Positions 1 to 3,652 of a DNA stretch of 6,558 bases are shown here, piece after piece. A program made the position numbers and the translations under genes. Under the pieces are notes generated by a model that saw nothing but the letters and a program-made list of their open reading frames with translations, was not told the origin of the DNA and made no database searches. The stretch is from the NCBI GenBank assembly GCA_003558195.1, contig PWMM01000069.1:1-6558 (forward strand). Reading direction: 5' to 3'. Every line of letters begins with the position of its first letter. Positions within the stretch are counted from its first letter, which is position 1. The stretch comes from Syntrophomonadaceae bacterium (GTDB taxonomy: Bacteria > Bacillota > Dethiobacteria > DTU022).

Positions 1-100
1 AAGTCATCGCCGCCGTTAAAGTCGTCTTGCCGTGGTCCACGTGACCAATCGTCCCTACATTAACATGCGGTTTCGTCCGCTCAAACTTCTGCTTCGCCAA
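1..100 (-). CDS. tuf: Elongation factor Tu, 5' end only (partial)
   Basis: EF-Tu is the cytoplasmic GTPase that delivers aminoacyl-tRNA to the ribosomal A site. Only the first 33 codons are in the window; the rest lies beyond position 1. The translation begins MAKQKFERTKPHVNVGTIGH and continues into the P-loop GHVDHGKT at residues 19-26, which is diagnostic of bacterial EF-Tu. The start must be the TTG at 98-100: an in-frame TAG (101-103) sits directly before it, no in-frame ATG or GTG precedes the conserved N-terminus, and GGAGGTG lies 7 nt upstream. The gene begins 16 bp after the fusA stop, so it is the downstream gene of the str operon. Third positions are often G (GCG, AAG, ACG, CGG), unlike the more A/T-ending codons in the equivalent part of fusA, but the sample is very short. 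Many bacteria carry two tuf copies; whether this one does cannot be seen here. Confidence 0.97.
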   Translation of the reverse strand, partial: MAKQKFERTKPHVNVGTIGHVDHGKTTLTAAMT

Positions 101-107
101 CTAAATG

Positions 108-114
108 CACCTCC
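108..114 (-). promoter_or_regulatory. Ribosome binding site of tuf (fixes a TTG start)
   Basis: The minus strand reads GGAGGTG, a strong match to the anti-Shine-Dalgarno sequence, 7 nt before the TTG at 100. It starts 2 nt after the fusA TAG stop, so ribosomes finishing fusA sit on the tuf initiation region, which suggests translational coupling. The spacing and the in-frame TAG next to the TTG together exclude any longer start. Confidence 0.85.
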
Positions 115-116
115 AA

Positions 117-2234
117 CTATTGATAAGTAATACTTTGATTTATTATTTTTTGAGCAATGCTCTGGGGAACCTCTTCGTAACGGTAAAATTCCATGTTGTA
201 AACACCGCGCCCCTGGGTATGAGAACGTAATTCTGTGGCGTAACCAAAAATTTCTGAAAGGGGCACAACGCCTCTAACAACCTGCAAACCAACCTTTAGT
301 TCGGTACCCAGAATCCGACCTCTCCGGCCGGTTAAATCACCAATGATATCTCCCAGGTATTCTTCCGGAGCAGATATTTCAATTTTCATAACCGGTTCCA
401 GGAGAACAGGATTTGCTTTTGACATTGCTGTTTTAAAAGCCTTTGAAGCAGCAATGCGAAATGCGAGCTCCGATGAATCAACCTCATGAAATGAACCATC
501 GATCAGGGTAACCTTAATATCTAGCGCCGGGTAGCCGGCCAGCACCCCGTTTTGAGCTGCTTCCTTAAGACCGTTTTCAACGGAAGGAATAAATTCTTTG
601 GGGATTGCCCCACCAACAATTTTATTTTCAAATATAAATCCACCGCCCGATTCCAGGGGCTCTAAGACAATCTTCACATGTCCGTACTGACCGCGACCAC
701 CTGATTGACGCACGAAACGCCCCTCGGTCGTTGCTTCATCTTTAACGGTTTCTTTATAGGCAACCTGGGGTTTTCCAACATTGGCCTGCACTTTAAATTC
801 CCGCAGGAGGCGATCAACAATAATCTCAAGATGCAGTTCCCCCATCCCGGAAATGATGGTTTGGCCGGTTTCTTGATCGGTATGAATCTGAAAGGTTGGA
901 TCCTCTTCAGCCAGATGCTGCATTGATACAGCCATTTTATCCTGGTCGGCCTTGGTTTTCGGCTCAATGGCAATGGAAATAACCGGTTCGGGAAACTTGA
1001 TGTTTTCCAAGACGATTGGTTTGTCAAGCGCGCATAATGACTCTCCCGTGCTGATCTGTTTAGGACCGGCCAGGGCCAGGATATCACCGGTTTTAGCTTC
1101 TTCAATTTCTTCCCTGAAATTAGCGTGCATCCTGATCAGCCTGCTCACCCGCTGACGCTGCTGTTGAGTAGCGTTATAAACAACTGAGCCTTTTTTTAAG
1201 GTCCCGGAATAAACCCGGGCAAAGGCCAGCTTGCCCACATAAGAATCTACCATGATTTTGAACACCAATGCAGAAAATGGGGCATCGTTGGAGGGAAGCC
1301 GGAAATCTTCTTCCCCGTTTTTAGGATTAAACCCTTTTACAGCACCCACTTCTACCGGTGAAGGCAGTAATTTTACCACTGCATCAAGTAACAACTGAAC
1401 CCCTTTGTTCCGGTAAGAAGAACCGCACAATACCGGTACCAGGTTATGGTGAATGGTAGCTTTGCGTAAAGCCCTGTAGCATTCTTCAGCTGTTATTTCT
1501 TCGCCATTAAAATATTTTTCCATGACATTATCATCGTAATCGGCAACAGCTTCAATCAGTTTTTCCCGGTAGTCATTAACTCTATCTTTTAAATCATCTG
1601 GAATTTCAGTTTCAATTCTCCGGGTACCAAGATCGTCTTCATACATAATCGCTTTTAAATTTATTAAATCAATAATTCCGTTAAAGTTGCTTTCTGCACC
1701 TATTGGCAGTTGAATGGGGAGGGCATGCGCTTTCAGCCTTTCTTGCATTTGCTGAACCACGCTGAAAAAATCTGCTCCCACAGTATCCATTTTATTAACA
1801 TAGGCCAGGCGGGGGACATGGTAACGATCAGCCTGGTGCCAAACCGTCTCCGATTGGGCTTCTACACCACCCTTGGCACAAAAAACAGCTACCACTCCAT
1901 CTAAAACCCGCAGCGAGCGTTCCACTTCAACCGTAAAGTCCACGTGCCCGGGCGTATCGATAATATTAATTAATTTATCTTGCCAGCGGCAGGAAGTAGC
2001 GGCCGAGGTTATAGTTATTCCTCTTTCCTGCTCCTGGGCCATCCAATCCATGGTTGCAGTCCCATCGTGCACTTCACCAAGCTTATGGACCCTTCCGGAA
2101 TAAAATAAAATTCGTTCAGTTGTAGTTGTTTTCCCGGCATCAATGTGAGCTGCAATTCCAATATTCCTGATATTATCAAGGTTTTCTTCCACTTTTAATC
2201 CATTCTTTTGACTTTTTTTTGTCTCCTTGCTCAT
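117..2234 (-). CDS. fusA: Elongation factor G (EF-G), translocation GTPase
   Basis: EF-G catalyses GTP-dependent translocation of tRNA and mRNA on the ribosome and, with ribosome recycling factor, helps split ribosomes. The 705-residue protein has the five-domain layout. The G domain shows G1 AHIDAGKT (29-36), the switch I segment RGITI (71-75), G3 DTPGH (93-97, with the catalytic-type His97), G4 NKMD (147-150) and a G5-like GSS (271-273). Domain II follows at about 320-410, domain III to about 490, domain IV with GGRGQYGHV (512-520) and the tip-loop SFHEVDSSELAF (581-592, His583), and domain V to the end. A longer in-frame ATG at 2282 exists, but AAAGGAGG 6 nt before the ATG at 2234 fixes the start. 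Even so, the N-terminus before the conserved IRNIGI is about 12-14 residues longer than in typical EF-G and lysine-rich (KETKKSQKNGLK). It follows rpsG by 90 bp and precedes tuf by 16 bp. The stop is TAG. Confidence 0.97.
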   Translation of the reverse strand: MSKETKKSQKNGLKVEENLDNIRNIGIAAHIDAGKTTTTERILFYSGRVHKLGEVHDGTATMDWMAQEQERGITITSAATSCRWQDKLINIIDTPGHVDFTVEVERSLRVLDGVVAVFCAKGGVEAQSETVWHQADRYHVPRLAYVNKMDTVGADFFSVVQQMQERLKAHALPIQLPIGAESNFNGIIDLINLKAIMYEDDLGTRRIETEIPDDLKDRVNDYREKLIEAVADYDDNVMEKYFNGEEITAEECYRALRKATIHHNLVPVLCGSSYRNKGVQLLLDAVVKLLPSPVEVGAVKGFNPKNGEEDFRLPSNDAPFSALVFKIMVDSYVGKLAFARVYSGTLKKGSVVYNATQQQRQRVSRLIRMHANFREEIEEAKTGDILALAGPKQISTGESLCALDKPIVLENIKFPEPVISIAIEPKTKADQDKMAVSMQHLAEEDPTFQIHTDQETGQTIISGMGELHLEIIVDRLLREFKVQANVGKPQVAYKETVKDEATTEGRFVRQSGGRGQYGHVKIVLEPLESGGGFIFENKIVGGAIPKEFIPSVENGLKEAAQNGVLAGYPALDIKVTLIDGSFHEVDSSELAFRIAASKAFKTAMSKANPVLLEPVMKIEISAPEEYLGDIIGDLTGRRGRILGTELKVGLQVVRGVVPLSEIFGYATELRSHTQGRGVYNMEFYRYEEVPQSIAQKIINQSITYQ

Positions 2235-2240
2235 GTCACC

Positions 2241-2248
2241 CCTCCTTT
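2241..2248 (-). promoter_or_regulatory. Ribosome binding site of fusA (selects the internal ATG)
   Basis: The minus strand reads AAAGGAGG, followed by GGTGAC and the ATG at 2234-2232. The in-frame ATG 48 nt further upstream (2282) has no comparable site. This supports the 705-residue product over a 721-residue one. Confidence 0.85.
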
Positions 2249-2324
2249 CTAAAGCCAGTAAGGCATCTTTAAACTTCTTCATTATGACAGGCCATAAATA
2301 AAAAATCTGGACCTGGCAATATCA

Positions 2325-2795
2325 CTACCAGCGGTAATGGGCAAATGCTTTATTTGCTTCTGCCATTTTATGGGTATCTTCTTTTTTCTTAATTGAGTTG
2401 CCGGTTCCTCCGGCTGCCTCCATCAACTCTGCGGCTAACCGCTGAGCCATGGTCTTTTCAGAACGGCTGCGTGCAAAATTAATTATCCAGCGAATAGCCA
2501 GAATGTTTTTGCGATGGGTACTCACTTCCACGGGAACCTGGTAGGTAGCTCCACCAACCCGACGGGCTTTAACTTCCAGAACTGGAGAGACATTGCGTAC
2601 CGCAGTTTCAAAAACCTCATGCGGTTCCTTGCCAGTTTTTTCCTTAATAATATCAAAAGCACCGTAAATAATCTCCTGGGCGGCACCCCTCTGCCCATCA
2701 TACATTAACTTGTTTATAAACCTTGTAACCAGCTTACTTTTATAAACTGGATCCGGTAAAATGTCCCGTTTTGAAACAGGGCCTTTGCGTGGCAT
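2325..2795 (-). CDS. rpsG: 30S ribosomal protein S7
   Basis: S7 is a primary 16S rRNA-binding protein that nucleates assembly of the 30S head and lines the E site. The 156-residue product has the usual bacterial length. It begins MPRKGPVSKRDILPDPVY, contains the beta-hairpin segment KARRVGGATYQVPVEV and the helix region RWIINFARSRSEKTMAQRLA, and ends NKAFAHYRW, all characteristic of bacterial S7. The ATG at 2795 is preferred because AGGTGA lies 5 nt upstream and MPRKG is the family's usual N-terminus. An in-frame GTG at 2804 would add three residues but overlaps the ribosome binding site. It lies 27 bp after rpsL. In E. coli S7 represses translation of its operon by binding the longer rpsL-rpsG gap; no comparable structure fits in this short spacer. 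The stop is TAG. Confidence 0.98.
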   Translation of the reverse strand: MPRKGPVSKRDILPDPVYKSKLVTRFINKLMYDGQRGAAQEIIYGAFDIIKEKTGKEPHEVFETAVRNVSPVLEVKARRVGGATYQVPVEVSTHRKNILAIRWIINFARSRSEKTMAQRLAAELMEAAGGTGNSIKKKEDTHKMAEANKAFAHYRW

Positions 2796-2800
2796 TATAA

Positions 2801-2806
2801 TCACCT
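2801..2806 (-). promoter_or_regulatory. Ribosome binding site of rpsG
   Basis: The minus strand has AGGAG at 2808-2812 followed by AGGTGA at 2801-2806. AGGTGA is 5 nt from the ATG at 2795, while AGGAG is 12 nt away. The tandem arrangement explains why the in-frame GTG at 2804, buried in the site, is unlikely to be the start. Confidence 0.6.
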
Positions 2807-2822
2807 ACTCCTAACTAATTTC

Positions 2823-3197
2823 CTAAGCTTTCGGCTTTTTAGTACCGTATTTCGAGCGTCCCTGAGCCCTGTTTTCCACCCCGGCTGCATCAAGAGCACC
2901 CCTAACCAGGTGATAACGGACCCCCGGCAAATCTTTGACCCGGCCACCCCTGACCAGAACAACCGAGTGTTCTTGAAGGTTATGCCCGATTCCAGGTATG
3001 TAGGCTGTCGCTTCAATTCCATTGGTCAGGCGGACTCTGGCAATTTTCCGCAAAGCTGAATTAGGCTTTTTAGGGGTTGTAGTCGATACTCTTGTGCATA
3101 CGCCCCTTTTCTGCGGAGAACCTTCCAGCGCCGGCGCTGTTCTCTTCTTAACTACCTCTTTACGCCCTTTACGGATTAATTGGTTAATTGTCGGCAT
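2823..3197 (-). CDS. rpsL: 30S ribosomal protein S12
   Basis: S12 sits at the 30S decoding centre, contacts the codon-anticodon helix and influences translational accuracy. The 124-residue product starts MPTINQLIRKGRKEV and carries the universally conserved TTTPKKPNSALRK segment (39-51) and VRGGRVKDLPGVRYH (82-96). Lys43 and Lys88, the classic sites of streptomycin-resistance mutations, are both the wild-type lysine, so the sequence gives no sign of such resistance. Asp89, the residue methylthiolated by RimO in some bacteria, is present. The start has an exceptionally good AGGAGGTG 5 nt upstream (AGGAGG core 7 nt). It begins 14 bp after the L7Ae-like gene and is followed by rpsG after 27 bp. 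The stop is TAG. Confidence 0.98.
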   Translation of the reverse strand: MPTINQLIRKGRKEVVKKRTAPALEGSPQKRGVCTRVSTTTPKKPNSALRKIARVRLTNGIEATAYIPGIGHNLQEHSVVLVRGGRVKDLPGVRYHLVRGALDAAGVENRAQGRSKYGTKKPKA

Positions 3198-3202
3198 TAG
3201 TC

Positions 3203-3210
3203 CACCTCCT
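3203..3210 (-). promoter_or_regulatory. Ribosome binding site of rpsL
   Basis: The minus strand reads AGGAGGTG, a complete match to the anti-Shine-Dalgarno core, 5 nt from the rpsL ATG. It begins one base after the TAG stop of the upstream gene, favouring coupled translation. It is the strongest site in the window, consistent with high S12 output. Confidence 0.85.
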
Positions 3211-3211
3211 T

Positions 3212-3478
3212 CTATGCTTTCTTTAATAAGGCTGCAGCTGCGGCCTTAACCTTAATACCAAAAAGTTTACCCAAGCGAACCATTGATTCTATCTTTTCTA
3301 TTTCAATATCTTTGCCTTTGCATAATGCTATTATGGGCTGCGTAACTTTATCTTCAGCATCCCCGGCCAGATAAACCCGGTAAGCCTCATTCTTTTCCAG
3401 GGCTTTCAAGGTCTGTTTGGCCCCGACTACTTTATGCCGGGAGTTTTTAATCAGATCTTTTGTTTCCTGATCATCCAA
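3212..3478 (-). CDS. L7Ae/YbxF-family ribosomal (kink-turn RNA-binding) protein
   Basis: This small protein belongs to the L7Ae/L30e/YbxF family, whose members bind kink-turn RNA. Bacillus YbxF, encoded at the same place before rpsL, is the closest named counterpart. The product is 88 residues from a TTG at 3478. The family signature is clear: KVVGAKQTLKAL (16-27), the strand LAGDAE (37-42), and the C-terminal IESMVRLGKLFGI (63-75), followed by an alanine-rich end. The start is uncertain. An in-frame GTG at 3535 would give 107 residues, but the predicted transcription start falls on or next to it and the added residues look unlike the family. The TTG places the family domain at the N-terminus as usual, yet lacks a well-spaced ribosome binding site; the best purine-rich tract, AAAAGGAGAGG, is about 30 nt upstream. 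It is the first gene after the predicted str-operon promoter. The stop is TAG. Confidence 0.88.
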   Translation of the reverse strand: MDDQETKDLIKNSRHKVVGAKQTLKALEKNEAYRVYLAGDAEDKVTQPIIALCKGKDIEIEKIESMVRLGKLFGIKVKAAAAALLKKA

Positions 3479-3481
3479 CGG

Positions 3482-3526
3482 AAAGGCACACCATCCTTCT
3501 TCAAAACCTCTCCTTTTCAAGCCTTT
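3482..3526 (-). other. Possible structured 5' leader of the L7Ae-like gene
   Basis: On the minus strand, CTTGAAAA (3514-3521) and TTTTGAAG (3499-3506) can pair with one mismatch around a 7-nt GGAGAGG loop (3507-3513). Outside it, AAAGGC (3521-3526) is perfectly complementary to GCCTTT (3482-3487), leaving a 12-nt one-sided bulge. The outer stem ends 3 nt before the proposed TTG start. The loop presents a Shine-Dalgarno-like purine tract. No canonical kink-turn (three-nucleotide bulge next to tandem G-A pairs) is visible. A regulatory role is inference only. Confidence 0.3.
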
Positions 3527-3541
3527 GAGGCGCACTTTAAG

Positions 3542-3596
3542 ATTTTAACACCCTGGACTACCCTTGTCAATTATAAATTTCCTTTTTTTATAAAAT
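3542..3596 (-). promoter_or_regulatory. Sigma-A-type promoter of the str operon, with UP-like tract
   Basis: The minus strand carries TTGACA (3565-3570, a perfect -35) and TAAAAT (3542-3547, five of six matches to -10) separated by exactly 17 nt. Directly upstream, 3571-3596 is almost entirely A/T (only two G), as expected for an alpha-subunit UP element. The predicted transcription start is about 3534-3536. This would let L7Ae-rpsL-rpsG-fusA-tuf be transcribed strongly without depending on the rpoBC transcript. The call rests on sequence match and position between two conserved operons. Confidence 0.8.
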
Positions 3597-3638
3597 CCCC
3601 TGAAACCATCCTTGACCATGAAAGTTCAGCCCGGGATT
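3594..3638 (-). terminator. Imperfect hairpin after rpoC, possible weak terminator
   Basis: Downstream of the rpoC stop, arms at 3625-3638 and 3594-3604 pair over 11 bp (six plus five), interrupted by a 3-nt GGG bulge (3630-3632), with a 20-nt loop. On the minus strand the stem is followed by TTATAAAAAAA rather than a long T run, so it is a poor intrinsic terminator. It may allow partial read-through into the str operon or stabilise the rpoBC transcript 3' end. The last stem bases overlap the promoter's A/T-rich tract. Confidence 0.35.
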
Positions 3639-3652
3639 AATTCAATTAGGAT

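Noticed and set aside
120..170. Weak promoter-like boxes for tuf inside the fusA 3' end
   Set aside because: The best pair is TTGCTC and TATTAC with 19-nt spacing, a poor match to both boxes; the A/T-rich fusA end accounts for it.
674..1105. 143-codon minus-strand frame inside fusA
   Set aside because: It overlaps highly conserved EF-G domains II-IV in another frame; its translation resembles no family I know and reads as a shifted EF-G copy.
2235..2282. Upstream in-frame ATG giving a 721-residue EF-G
   Set aside because: No ribosome binding site precedes the ATG at 2282, and the strong AAAGGAGG site lies inside the would-be extension, positioned for the ATG at 2234.
2235..2324. Possible terminator or S7-binding site in the rpsG-fusA gap
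   Set aside because: Only short three- to four-base complementarities are seen, with no stem followed by a T run; read-through into fusA is the simpler view.
2823..3197. Streptomycin-resistance-type change in S12
   Set aside because: Lys43 and Lys88 and the surrounding loops are the ordinary wild-type residues.
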